From: Endocalyx cinctus
Lineage: Eukaryota > Ascomycota > Sordariomycetes > Amphisphaeriales > Apiosporaceae
NCBI GenBank assembly: GCA_001600455.1
Contig: BCKC01000007.1
Location: 1,862,019-1,926,018 of the forward strand
Length of the DNA: 64,000 bases
Direction of reading: 5' to 3'
In this document: piece by piece, positions 1-12,445 of the stretch
Numbering within the stretch: the stretch's first letter is position 1
How the letters are laid out: each line of letters starts with the position of its first letter
Position numbers and translations under genes: made by a program
Notes under the pieces: model-generated
What the model saw: the letters and a program-made list of their open reading frames with translations, nothing else
Database searches by the model: none
Told to the model about the DNA's origin: nothing

Positions 1-3000
1 ATTGATATATTATATCGATGTGAGAATGTGAGAACGTGAAAGAGAAGAGAAAAGAGAGGAAAGGAAGTTCTCCCAGATATTTTTATATTTCTTAAGCATG
101 TAGAGAAGAGAGGGGGAACAAAAACAATCAGTAAACTATTGAATGATGGGATATGATTGAATTGCAAGTATGTTACCTTAGGTAGGTAGGTAAACAAGTA
201 AATAAATACCTATAGGTACTCGTGTACTTTCTGTATATTCTTTTATTTTATTTTATCGATTTTATCGATTTTATTTTTTATTTTTATTTTTTTTCCGTAC
301 ATCAAACCATTTAATATTTGAGGAAAGAACGTCGGTACGTACATTTATTTACCTTAACTTATCGCACTTACCGTCGTAATCAGCCTCGTGTAATTGTTAT
401 TAACAGTTGCTAGGAATCTTCGCATCTACACATTTATTTATTATCTTGTGATTTTATTTAATTTGTTTGCGTATACATTATTGCCTACAAGAAATCCTTA
501 TTTGACTCACCCATACGACTACTAAGATGAAATATTTCATAACCAGCAATAGTAGAGACTAGAATAGAGAGATTTGGAGGTGGAAAAATAAAGACGAATT
601 CCAACACATAATTACTTAATTACTATATGTTTCATTGATCTATATAAACCCATCTAAGTTATGGGCAGTGGGGCGTATCATAGGTACACTTTACTATTCC
701 TATCTGTAGCTAATACTTGAAGTAAATCGGACGATGATAATAAAATTTATGATTGGGTATTAAATGGGCTTTTGGAAGCAGCGAAAAATGGTAGACCGTT
801 TATGGAAGACAAAAAGAAAGAGAAATAATATGTAGAACGCACGTGTGATATTCATATTGATCTACAAGTTCATTTACCTACATCTTGATATTTCAGTATC
901 GTATAACATTTCTAAAAACCTAACTTTAATATCCATCAATCCAAGAGGGGAAGATAGTAATATATCCAATGACCAAGCCATCTTCGATAGTTCATATCGT
1001 CCCCGTCGCTATCTCGGTAATGTCGCAACTCTTTAACCTGATATTCTGCTCCTATTTTGGGACATTGACTCATATCTAACTAGTCCAAATACTCTCCAAC
1101 AGATAATTTACCAGTAGCCGAACACTATAAACTTCCCAACTTCTCTCGGGCTTTGGCATGGCGAAGAGGTCGGTCATCATGCCGATTATTATATTCCTAA
1201 ACTCTGTTTTTATTCTCCCCTCCGAAAATACTCGAAACTCCACCGGTTAAATAGTATGCTATCCACGGAAAGGATGCCTATCATTGTCGAAATCGAAAAC
1301 AGAGAAGAGAAAGAGACGCACGGTTGAAAGAAAGGGGGTGCTGGGAGTTGCATAAAAAGGAAGAGTAGAAATCATACCAAGATATCGAGAAGTCGACCAA
1401 AGTAGCCGCAACGCTGTATCCGCATCGCCTTTGTAAATCGTATCTGATACATCCCGGAAATTACCGCCGAATTTCCCTGCTGAAACTACGTCGTTGAAGA
1501 ATTTTCCTGGCACTCACACGTAACACGCAGGATTACGGTTTTTGAACGGTCCAACAGTAGAAGAATTGTTGTATGGGTGGAAAAAGGAGGGAAGGAAAAG
1601 GGGGGCTACACGCACAAGGCTCTATAATCACTCCCGAGACTTGCCCTCTCGGTCATGACGACTATCTCTACTTTGAAGCGGCGAAAGCTGTGGACGAGGC
1701 CGCCTGACATGAGGGCAGTCGGGCCATCAGACTTGAGTATGAACTTTTCACTTGCTAGGGTTATTATTTCAACCCCTCTCTTCGAGTACGGTGATATGCT
1801 TCGAATAATTATATTTTGGATAAAGAGGTAGGGGTAATATCACTGCTGGGCACCTGGAATATGGATCAACGATGGCTGAGAGCAAAAAAAAGGCTTGCTT
1901 GATTTCATCCATTCTATGTCAATGAGACCGTACGTAAAAGGCTTCTCCCTCGCTGGTAGCTACGGTCACTATAACTTTTTGTTGATCAAACCATCTGATT
2001 TGAGCTTGTCAATCCTTATATTCATCGTCGAAACCCTTGATTTGTATGTTTCAACATCTTTACTCCTGCATTAGATCCGACTTTTTCTGGGTGTAACACT
2101 ATGGATGGTAGACGTCTTCACCACTTTCCCAGATATTCCGGGTTCCATCTTGGCTCAATTATCTGATTATTATGAATTAAATATTCTAATTCTACTATGT
2201 GTTAAAAAAAAAAAAGAGGGGGGGGAGAAACGACAAGGTTGAATACGACTTTCAAAAGTTTTTCTTGCACTCGACGAGATCTCATGTTCATATAGTCACG
2301 TGCACTACTAGTTTCGCATAATAGAAGCGGCATCACGACGTTCGGCGATACTGATGTCTCAATATATTATCTAAATGTGATCTCTTGAAATACGTCTACG
2401 GATCTAGACGTAAGCCACATCCAAAATTACATCCCATAATATATGACCACCAAAAACCAACTCGAATATTATTAATACTACGTAAATAATAGTTGTGTTT
2501 CAAATAATTAACAAAAAAATCCCTATCGTTGATTGTATACATCGATATTACACATGCCAGAGTGATGTGAAGCATCGCACCAACTAGAGTCGTGAACATC
2601 GGCTAATTACGTTAAGTACGTAGAGAGCATAAACTAAAACGCCTCTCTGATATTCTGCTCTACGGAGAATCTGCAGGCCCACTACGAATAATAAGATAGA
2701 TGCACATAACGTAAGGAATTCTAGAACAGGGGAAGAAAAATAATTCGACGTCATCGGTCCATGACACAACTTCGATGCATTACCTTCGCATCGCATTGAT
2801 CGATATTTCCCCTTGCGAATCTTAATTTTCTGTTATCGCTTACTCAAAATAAAAATTGATCGAAAAAAATCAGCTAATCTTGGCTTGCATTCTCTTCGCG
2901 ATGCGTGATGAAGGGGTGAAGCTACGGGATGAGGGCTTTTGCTTCGTCGCGGTAATTAGCGCCTTTCGGAGTGTAACCGATGATAATTACTCCCACACTA

Positions 3001-4106
3001 CGACCTGGGGGAAACGAATAACGGTGAATGAAGGTATTCAGCTTGATTTCGTTGGATTTAGTGCTTACCTTTAACGGTAAGTGGGTTTCTTCTACCAGCG
3101 TGTGGGCGGACAGGCTTTCTTGGTAAAGCTGACCGAAGAAAAAGGCTATTTACTTTCATACGCACACACACATCACATGAAATAGGACATCGTGTAACTA
3201 CATTTGTAGATAGAGATCTTTTTTTAGTATTTCTATTGCAGTAATTAATTAGTCTATAAAAATGCCATTGCTAGGACCTTTTTTGTTTTTTTCGGCAATC
3301 CCTTGAACCCCGCGAGTAAGCCGTGCATTCGGTGACTGACTGACGACGAAGAGGATAAAGACAATTTATTAGATTGGACAATAGGGTTGAAACAATTATA
3401 GAAAGAATGTTACGATTAGTCTGTGCTACGACGATGGGCTGGCTGGCTGACGGGCTTGATTACGCCCAACGCTCTTGCATCGGAACTATGTACCTGAAGC
3501 TATTGGTTGGAGATACATGGTCATGATTCAATCTGAAGAATCAGAATCGCAAAATTGTCTTTGGCATGGAAATAGGATTCTCTGTCATGGGAAAAAAAAA
3601 AAGTAACATTCTATATCTTACCGCGTAATGCATACAGTAGTGATGCGACGCAAACCGGCGCCGAAGATGCCCGGATCAATAGTTCCCTATTTTTCGTTTC
3701 TCTCCCTCCCTGTAGATCTTCGCGCAATGATGAGAAATCGAAAAGTTCGGAATCTCGATGAGCTAGTATATCGTGTATGCCCTTGATTGTTTAAACGCAG
3801 AGTCCTATCGTAACGCATCCGCGCTAACATGTGAAGAAGAGATGTAGGCTTAATTTTAAGGACTGCCTCATTCGTCATGGGTTCGAAGGGGGGAGAAAGC
3901 CGATCACGCTTCCCCTGACCGATAGATCTGTCCTAAGGATGGGGTGTAAAGGGGAAACTCAAAATTCGATAGAGCAACCCGATCAAAGGAAGCGGGGGGA
4001 AAGGTAATGGAAGGCTGCAGACGTAAAAGGGTCTTCTCTGCTGGGTCGCTTTAAAGTTTGACGAACTACAAGTTTTCGATTCGGAGGATATTTCGAAAAT
4101 TTTCAT

Positions 4107-4205
4107 CCTTCTGGTTACCTTCTGGTGTCCTTCTAGTGTCCTTCTAGTGATTTTCTAGCAACCTTCTAGACCCCTTCGATATTCCTTCTAGTGGTTTTCT
4201 AGGCA
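4107..4205. repeat. 11-bp tandem array, nine units, consensus CCTTCTAGTGN
   Basis: The stretch divides into exactly nine consecutive 11-bp units with no gap: seven begin CCTT, two begin TTTT, and six carry TTCTAG. The units drift in the last three bases, so it is an old minisatellite rather than a fresh slippage product. The 11-bp period is close to one DNA helical turn. TTC triplets recur every 11 bp, which resembles but does not match a canonical heat-shock element. No gene lies within 5 kb downstream. Confidence 0.85.
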
Positions 4206-7200
4206 AGCTGTACTATGCATAATGCATGGAAGACAAGCCCCTCTCCCGAATGACGGTTAGAGAGGTCATAAAGTAGTCCGTAGAAAAAAGTCGAGGGAAA
4301 TGCAGGATTTAAACCTTACGTTGTCACCGTGCCCTCCACGTGCCGTGCATAAATACCACCTCCCCCTGATTCAACAAACCCCTCACTTATAACGTCATAC
4401 AAGAAGAATTAAGTATTCTAAGCGTTCTTTTCTGCGATAGATCATGATTCTACTACCGTTTTAGGGACACTTTAGGAAGCAGTGTCATGTACTGTAGGAT
4501 ATCCTTCCTCGACCGCTGTTTGTCTTCGTCTCGAGTCCAAGTCAAATAAGCCCGTTCGGGTTCCATAACAGCACCATATTTTTACCATTATTGTCAGATG
4601 ATTACTCTAGTTGTAGATCATTCTTGCTATCTATTATTTTGAGAATGGCGAAAAAGTCGGGTACAGCAATAATAATTGAAATATAGTGATAGGTTTAATT
4701 ACCACATGGAAACGAAGCATATCTCGATAGTAGCATACGAACACATCGTTGGTGACATAGTTATTAAACCTTATCTTCAAATATTTCCTGTCTTATATTA
4801 TGTGTCTACTATAGTAACTGTGCTAACTAATTATTCAGATGGTCAACGCCATTCAATCGCTGGTGTTGATATTCGTGTGCAATAAAGTATCTTGAGAAAA
4901 AACTTTACTCTGGGATAAGTATTTCATATATTTGGATCACTCTGGGTCTTTTGATGCCAAAGTATATAACTTTCTAGCTACGAAATTATTCTCTTTCTGC
5001 CTAGTGTACCGTAACGTTGAAATACCATTCACATGTGCGGTCAAGGTAGAGCCTTTCCCCTTACCTCCTAAGCAACTACGAGGACGCATCCGTGTAAATT
5101 CTAATACCAAACAAATTGAAGATACGAAGAAACCATCTCGAGTTCACCTTAAACTCTATCAAGTTTGAAGGAGATTGTTAGTGCTGGTTTATCTTTCCAC
5201 GTCGCGCGCCCCTGCATATCCTGCAGTGACTACCGACCTGGAGTTTTCTTTTCTTTTTGTTCGATCGGATACTAAATATTGTATCCAGAAAAGAAGCTTT
5301 TTTTTAATTCACATTAATGCGCTATTCAACCTTAAAGAGTGCCGAAACCCTTTTTAACTGGTGCGAGTAATTACGATACTATGTATGTGTGTGTCCGCTT
5401 GTGCGTGGAAAGAGGGTGGATGAGTGCTTCAAAATCGCTGATTAATTATCCATTTCCACACCTCCCATAAAAAGTCCCAATGAGGAAGCCGGCAATATAC
5501 CGAATGATGGAGTTTTTTTTCTTGCATTATTTGAAAGTCGACTTTCGAAAAGAACAAGCGATTAACCAGTAGGATATCAGGGGTAAAATAAAATGATTTT
5601 ATGGGGTTATGTTAATGTCAATGATTTAGCGACGAGAAGTCTCAAGCGACAGGTTTAGGTTTGAGCGATCGTCAACCCAGCAAAATCTATAGCACAACGT
5701 TACTATTCTGGGTTCTTTTCATTGTACCCGTTCGTTCAACGCTTTCAACCGGTTTTCTGCGACGGAAAACTTTACAAAATTCTAAGGTCAGTGAATAACT
5801 TCCTAAGTGAATTATCGTAGACAATGCAGCTAATTAAAAGTCGCTCCAGCACTTCTTGTAGAAAGAGGGACATATATTTACGTCCGTACCTGAACACTTG
5901 ACTATTATGTATACTCCTTAGGTAAATAGGTAGTGTTGAAATCAGTTATTCGTTCGTAAATTGTTTCCAAAATTCCTGACACTCTATGCAGCTAAGCAGT
6001 CTATAGTAGCGACATGTGTTGCTAGTAACCGTACTGCTGTTTCAGAATACAAAATAATTAAGGCGCATACAGTAGTGATAAGTCTCAGATGCGAGGAACG
6101 GGAGACTAAACTGCACTTATGTCGTAAACTAATCAAGCCGAATCAACTTATCTAGTAGAAAAGCACCAAATACGCTCAACGTGGTTGGGTTCAGATGGCG
6201 GAGAACCGGCGGCTTCTTGAGAGAAAGCCGACCAAAGGTAAATATTCCGACTATCGCTCTTGACAGAACTTACGTTGACGGTGTTTTTTTTACATCGAAG
6301 ATAAGATCAATCTAGACACTGCAGGCAGCTTCAGCTTGGCAGAAACGAGGCGCGAGACGCGGGTTCCATCAACTGCAGCTCAGCTTACACTTCATACCAC
6401 CTTAAACTTCTGTGTATGTGTACGTATTTGGTGCGATATTTTCAATTCAGAGTTTGTACTTACGATAGATGTTCCTTCTTCTAGGAGGAAAACCCAAAAG
6501 AAGTGATCATCATGTCCTGTACGGATATTCTACCGGAATTTCAGCTTTGATAGAACAGGCACTATAATATTAAGTGGTAGGGTGCTTTTACGCGCGTCGT
6601 CATCCAAACCAGATGAATGAGCGTATCCGATAATCTGTATTTGTTTCACATTAATCCCACGTGCATGACAAGACTAACTGTTGAAAATCTTTCGAGTGGC
6701 AAAATGTCAACCGTGGTGGAAGCTGGAGGCAGTAATCACATCAAGGAACATCTCGACGCATCATTAGAAAAGGGTGTCATCAGTACTACACATCCGAGCG
6801 TGTTATGTAAAACAAGAGTGATAGGATCAAAAGAAAAAGCTTACATACGCTACTCAAAACCCGCCACAATCACCTTCCCACTTCCTTTACTATCCGGAAA
6901 CTTCCGTCCCGAAGTAATTCCCTCCCCCCCACTAAACGAAATGTACTATGTAAAGGGAAAAAGAAGAATACCATGTCCATATCCACGTAAGATATTGCTT
7001 CATCCAAACTAGAGGTAGATCATTGAAGACAAGGGGATCCTGGGTTAATGATCTACAAAGCTAATTTAAAGAGAGGAGGGGGGGAAGGATATATTTACCT
7101 GAAGATGGTTAATTACTAGCGAAGATTGAGGGAGAGTGTGCAATTCTCAGGTAGGCATGTAGACAGACAAACAAAAAAGGTTCAAGTATCAAGAAGAATA

Positions 7201-7417
7201 GGAAAGGAAGATTGAACAGCAGATAAATAGGATTTCCAAAACTGCCAAGTTAGGCGAAGATCGACAATAGTGAAGGTTGCATCGGAATTGAAGATCTGAT
7301 CGAGGCCTTGAAGTAGAATTCTTCTAGAAGTGAAAACCTTCCCTAATGACGTTTACCACAGCATCAAACTTTTTTAGGATACCGAGGATAATTCGTCGAT
7401 TTTTATTCTATTTTTCA

Positions 7418-7441
7418 GGGGGGGGGGGGGGGGGGGGGGGG
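7418..7441 (+). repeat. Run of 24 consecutive G
   Basis: An uninterrupted 24-nt poly(G) tract sits in AT-rich non-coding DNA, preceded by TTTTTCA and followed by TGTTC. G tracts this long can fold as intramolecular quadruplexes and are unstable in length. The count may also carry sequencing or assembly error. Confidence 0.9.
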
Positions 7442-9035
7442 TGTTCAATCCACCTGTCATGTGTTTTTCAAGCTTCTTTCCATTCCCAGGTTGTCGCGTG
7501 GCATTCTTCTTGAGATTTTTATAATTATTCTTTTTTATCTACTGTACTTCATTGTGGAGGTGGTTCGTTCGCAAGTTCGTCCGCCTTCCAGCGTAACCTA
7601 GTGGCGAGAACTAGTTTTTACTTCGGAAGAATAGGTGATACTGTACTCCGTAATGGAAAGAGAGGAGAGAGAAAGATACAATAATACATGCAAGGATTCC
7701 TATTGATCCATTTTCATCTGATCTCGCTTCTTGGACGACGAATAACCGACGGTTCCTTTTAGCACTGGCAATGGTCGAGAGACAAACGTGAAAACTTCGA
7801 TCTTCCATCGTCGCCTAACACTCGTTAGGCACAGTCTACTAACTCGCTAGTCTATCCCAGCTCTTCGAAAGATTCCATAGGTATAGAAGTATGTCTCCTT
7901 TCCCTGTACACTTTTGAAGGGAGGGAGGCGAAACTCTTTTTTTCTCCTCCAAAAGTATCCTCTCAATAAAGATTGTGGTACCTTGCATTCTATCCAATTT
8001 CACGTGGCTGTGATGAAATTGTGACAATATAACGATTCACATCAAATAGACACGTGTATGTATATAAATATCCATCATACATGTACGCATATACACATAC
8101 GCATATACTTCTTCTAGAAACAAAATATCACCATTAACTTTTTACGTGAATGTTAAAGTAGTAGTAATAACCAAGATTCCATTGACAGGAAAATATCAAC
8201 AGAATCTAAAATGGGCAACGAAATAGCTCGATGAACCTCGATATATCTCCTCTGAATCATTTCAACGTTACAAGATGATATCGCTTGATATTTCCCTCCG
8301 TAGGTGTCTTTTCATGGCTTATTTTGTCCTGTTTCTGGCGAATTTCCTGTAATCAGCAATTAAGGTTGATCTCTGCACGCAGTGAATCAAGCTATACTGG
8401 TAATCGGCATCAATCACGCCGGTACAGGAATAGATGGGAAAGATCCTAGGATGAACCTCTTTCTAGCATCAATCTAACTTAAGCGCGACATCACTGATAC
8501 CTGACTGATCCTCTTTCCCTGCCTTTCCTCGTGTCTGTAGCCCATTGACTTTTATTATTCGTTCATTCGCCCATAATCATATCGTAGTCTATCCATTCAT
8601 ACAAAATTTAATTAGCGTACTTGTCTATTCGAAGAGCTGAACAAGTAGGGCGAGCTGTGGCGTAAAACCGGAAGAAGAAGAAGAAGAAGAAAAAAGAAAA
8701 ACCTATTGATCTAAGAATAAGGTTTCCTCTCTTTACTGATTAATTGACTAGGCATGGAAAAGTAGATGAGCACTTCTCGAACAAATAGATTGTTTTGGCG
8801 ATTATCAGTAATTTTACCTATCTTAAATCTACGAAGGCGAGTCTCATTTCCTCTTTGGTATTAATCAAATCAGCGCCTACTAAATCCCACAGTATCAAAG
8901 TAGAATATTACCCTACAAAGTATAATACGTCCAATACTCGTATTCTCGTAATTGATCTCTGTAACGAGAGGAAACGAAGACTTAGCCTTCTTGGCAGAGA
9001 TTGACAAGTATGTGACAACCAGTAGCAGTAATTAG

Positions 9036-9062
9036 TTTTTTTTTTTTTTTTTTTTTTTTTTT
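9036..9062 (+). repeat. Run of 27 consecutive T
   Basis: A poly(T) homopolymer about 530 bp beyond the 3' end of the bZIP gene. On the minus strand it is a poly(A) tract downstream of that gene. Its length fits slippage or, less likely, the A-tail scar of a retroposed sequence; no retroposon body is visible beside it. Confidence 0.85.
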
Positions 9063-9377
9063 GCAAAGAAGGCGAAAGCGTATACGAAATGAAAACAAAC
9101 AAAAAACACTGGAGATCAGATGGTATAAGTCAATAAGTATGATAAAAATTTGCTTCATTCTTTTATCTTCTGTAGCACCTATTTGATAAAAAAAAAACTG
9201 GGGGATGAGCTGCTATCATAAAAAAATTGTTCCCTCCCCAAATGTTCTAACTACCCGTTAGTTACTACATCTTTGCTTTGTTTTCCCAGTAATTTCCTTC
9301 TCTAAAAATCAGATAAATAATATTCCAATTCCCTGTGGTATCATCCATGTCCTGTTACAAAATATATGTATGTAAAA

Positions 9378-9424
9378 GTGTGTGTGTGTGTGTGTATGTG
9401 TGTGTTTTGTTTTGTTTTGTTGTG
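9378..9424 (+). repeat. GT microsatellite followed by TTTTG repeats
   Basis: About thirteen GT units, interrupted once by AT, pass into three TTTTG pentamers. It lies about 170 bp beyond the bZIP stop codon on that gene's 3' side. Confidence 0.85.
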
Positions 9425-9594
9425 ACCCGAATGACCCTGACCAAGCTTCCCAAAAGTTTCCAGCTATATTTAGAATAGAATAAAAAAACGGACATAATAA
9501 AAAGTATAGAAAGAAATGAATAAAATGAGATATTTCCAAATAACGCCTAGGTGGAGTAGAAAAAAGAAAAAAAAGGAAAGAAAAAAAGTTTGAT

Positions 9595-11348
9595 CTACAC
9601 GTGATTTCCTTTTCGGATGCTCACGAAACCACCAAGCTCGGGATAACGCCGTTCGAAATTTTCGTCGAGGGCCCAGTTCTTCAAATCCCAGACGTGGTTG
9701 AAAAACTCATCAGTAACATGCATAACGCCGGTTCCGTGCTCTACCGAGACCGCCGTCGAGATCCCTCCGACCCAGTTCACGATCTTCAGGTTCGCGTTGT
9801 AGGTATGCCTGAAGTCGGCGGTGGCGTATAGCGCTTGTCTCTGGCATACCACGTCACGTAGACCAGGCCAAAATAGAAAATCAACCCATTGTTCGTGAGG
9901 TACCCCTTGCTGGCTCGGCATAGGGGCCATGATACCCCTCAGCGCGGCGTAGGCATCCTGCGACGGCTGGACTAGCCATGCGAGGAAGCCTTGGTATAAC
10001 AAGAAGCTGCCTATCCGCTCCAGCGGAAACTCGATTTTCCCGTCATCTAGTAGTGAGCTAATGAGGTTGATGAGTGGGTAAGACCGTGCTTCTTGTCCTT
10101 GAACTTGTTGAATGCCAAAGTTGTGATCGGCATTCTGTCGCGCTTGTAAAATCGGCTTGACATCTACTCGACCGGGGCCGAATAGAGTATCGTAGTGGGG
10201 TTGAGGTCCTTGATGAAACTCCATAGCTCGACGACAATGTTGAATATGACCAAGCACGAGTGCGTCAAATCGACAGGTTGGCTGCATGGTCAAAACTGTA
10301 GGTTGATGTTGTATCACGCTCGGCTTTCCCATCATAAGGCTGCCGGTGTCGCGTGGTAGTACACGGGGAATGGTGGCTGCCATCGAGTTTGATTGTGGCA
10401 AGAAGGGGTGGTAGGAACGAGACTCATCAGAGGTGGATATCCAAAGTCTAGATAACGCTGATTAGACTTCAGTCCTGATCATTTCAAGACGATTCAGTTA
10501 AAAGGGGGGCTTACCAGGCTTCACGTCGTCAAAACCAACATCGCTTCCGATGCAAGAGACGGTGGGAGAGTTCATTCCCGGGGTCATACTTGACCGGTCA
10601 ATGATAGCAGAGGATGGGGCGCTTGTCGGGAAGTAAGCGCTGCCGTAATCATCGCCACCTGGAGATGAAGGGCTGGAGACTGTGGATGGGACGGAGCAAG
10701 GGACAGAAGAGGGCCACGAATCCGAACCGTCAGATACGCTTGTAAAAGGTGGCATATCTGAGACAACTGGGTAATCGGGAGTAGTGGAATGCTCATATCC
10801 CGTTCTCAGATCGCGACATGCTGTAGTTCGTTAGTTAATAGTTTGAAGGTGAGATTTTGAGGTAGTAGTGTTACTTACGAGACGGGTAAGGAGCAGTGGG
10901 GCTAGATCCAGACAATCCAATGCTTTCTCTCAATCTGTAGTTCTCGTCCTGGAGCGCCTTGTTTCTACTGATCAGATCTTGAATGGCCTTGTCTGACTTC
11001 CACTGTTCTTTAAGCTCTTTGTTCTCCTTCTCTAAACTTTCGATGAGTTCTTTGGTTCGGGCGCGGATAGCACGCTGAGATTCCCGATCATTCGCACGCT
11101 TTCGAGCAAGTTGAGAAGGTGTGAGAGTAGAGACACTCCTCGTTCCTAAGAAGAATGAAAAGTTTTCAAGTCAGGATTCAAGTTTCTTTTTCTTGTTGAA
11201 ATACGCTATAAGGCGTATTCAGATTCTATTAAAACATACCCTTCCTCTTTCCGGACTTGGTAGTCATGTTGTCTGTTGATGTTGGACTTGAAGATACTGG
11301 AGATACGGCTCTGTGAGATGAGTTGGAACTGTGAGAAGTAGGAGCCAT
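9595..11348 (-). CDS. bZIP transcription factor with C-terminal DUF3425
   Basis: Probable nuclear DNA-binding regulator of about 514 residues. Four exons on the minus strand: 11240-11348, 10879-11145, 10515-10820 and 9595-10457. All three introns are GT-AG and phase 1 (donors GTATGT, GTAAGT, GTAAGC), and joining them keeps one open frame. The N-terminus is Ser/Thr-rich. The basic region is at about residues 50-68 (NDRESQRAIRARTK), followed by a leucine/charged coiled coil to about residue 115. A Ser/Pro-rich linker follows, then a DUF3425-type helical domain over the last ~200 residues, with PTCRFDALVL near its start and a WPGLRD motif. The basic region has Asp56 where classical bZIPs have Asn, a variant I recall as usual in this fungal subfamily. 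Such proteins often regulate stress or secondary metabolism, but no target is evident here. The last acceptor (at 10458) was chosen because it is the only one preserving frame; it is the least certain junction. Confidence 0.88.
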
Positions 11349-11735
11349 GTTACTTGATCTCAGCTTATGTTTTGATATAAAAATCAAATAAGAGATTATA
11401 ATATATTGTATCTTTAAAAAAGAGAAGTTGTTAAGATAAACGAACTCGGACAGAAAAATATCAGGGTCCTTTTTTAGTACGATGAGAACATATATACTCA
11501 ATAATGATGGATATGAGAAGGCGGTACAGTGTCAAATTGAATGTTTCAAACTGTAATCGATCTACCTTCCAGCATGACCCCACCAGAGTCCAGAATGCCA
11601 CTTAAGCAGGCAATGGATAATGCTAAGAATCTTCTAACGCTTGCAGCATGCAGGTTGGTAAAAAAGTAGGTAAAACTTTGTGATGGAAAAAAAAAAGAGG
11701 TGTGTGTGGTTCAATCGGGATGTTGAGGGGGGAGA

Positions 11736-11775
11736 GTGGTAAACTGGTAAAGTGGTAAAGTGGTAAACTGGTAAA
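11736..11775 (+). repeat. Five 8-bp units of (G/C)TGGTAAA
   Basis: Five exact-length units alternate GTGGTAAA and CTGGTAAA with no spacer. It lies about 390 bp upstream of the bZIP start codon, so it could sit in that promoter. No factor is known to me for this motif. Confidence 0.85.
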
Positions 11776-12332
11776 AGACACTATAGTATAAACTATACAG
11801 TAGTGATCCCTGATGAGATTGAATCTCATCGCCCATCGCCCCCATACAACTCTTTCAAGTGCTAATATGACTTCAGTTATGTGATTGGATAATCTGAATG
11901 ATTTGAACCAATTTAGTACTTTATAGTTCACGTGTAACTCAGTTTAAATATCTGTCTTGATTCGCTCCTAGCAGTTAAGTAAACCAACCGAAGATGGCTT
12001 AGTCGTGACATAATTGAATGTGCGCACAAACGATGGAGTTGGTGTACTAACCAGTGTATAAACTACTTGAATACTACTATACAGTAGTACGGTACGGTAG
12101 GTCGTCGACAAGGATGTAAGGTAAAGATAAACTTTGAACCATGACATTTGGTATAAGAAACCGTCAAGATTAGATCGGAGAGACGATCGTCGTTAAGGAA
12201 TAGGCCACCGCAGCCCGTTAGGGGAGGGGGTTAGTCGACTTTTTAGTTTATTAAATGGCATAGCCAAACTTCAGTCATCCGTTAGTTCACTTCCGAGAGG
12301 ATCAGAGCAACCCATCCCGAGCTGAACACACG

Positions 12333-12445
12333 CACTCACTCACACAATACACTCATTCATTCTCTTATTCCCTCTCTCGCTCAATCACTCACTCGCTCAT
12401 CACTCACTCACTCACTCGCTCGCTCATTCATTCACACACACACAT
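12333..12445 (+). repeat. CTCA/CGCT/CATT simple-sequence tract
   Basis: A ~110-bp pyrimidine-biased tract made of CACT, CGCT and CATT tetramers, ending in a CA dinucleotide run. It is typical slippage-derived sequence, with no coding capacity in any frame. Confidence 0.8.

Larger units (their letters stand above)
1..9594. other. AT-rich gene-poor region, no convincing gene
   Basis: No reading frame here has both a convincing start and recognisable protein motifs. The longest is 131 codons (6617-7012) and looks random in composition. The region is AT-rich with small patches of higher GC (about 1620-1760, 3430-3490 and 6320-6400) that stay broken in all frames. It holds an 11-bp tandem array, a 24-nt G run, a 27-nt T run and a GT microsatellite, listed separately. 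Short T-rich tracts with TTTTATCGA repeats lie near 243-292. I see no terminal inverted repeats, transposase motifs or tRNA boxes. Very old, mutated repeats are possible but cannot be shown without a genome-wide comparison. Confidence 0.6.

Noticed and set aside
6617..7012. 131-codon plus-strand ORF, longest in the left desert
   Set aside because: No domain, no splice context, and composition becomes random-like. An ORF of this length is compatible with chance in about 9 kb of six-frame sequence.
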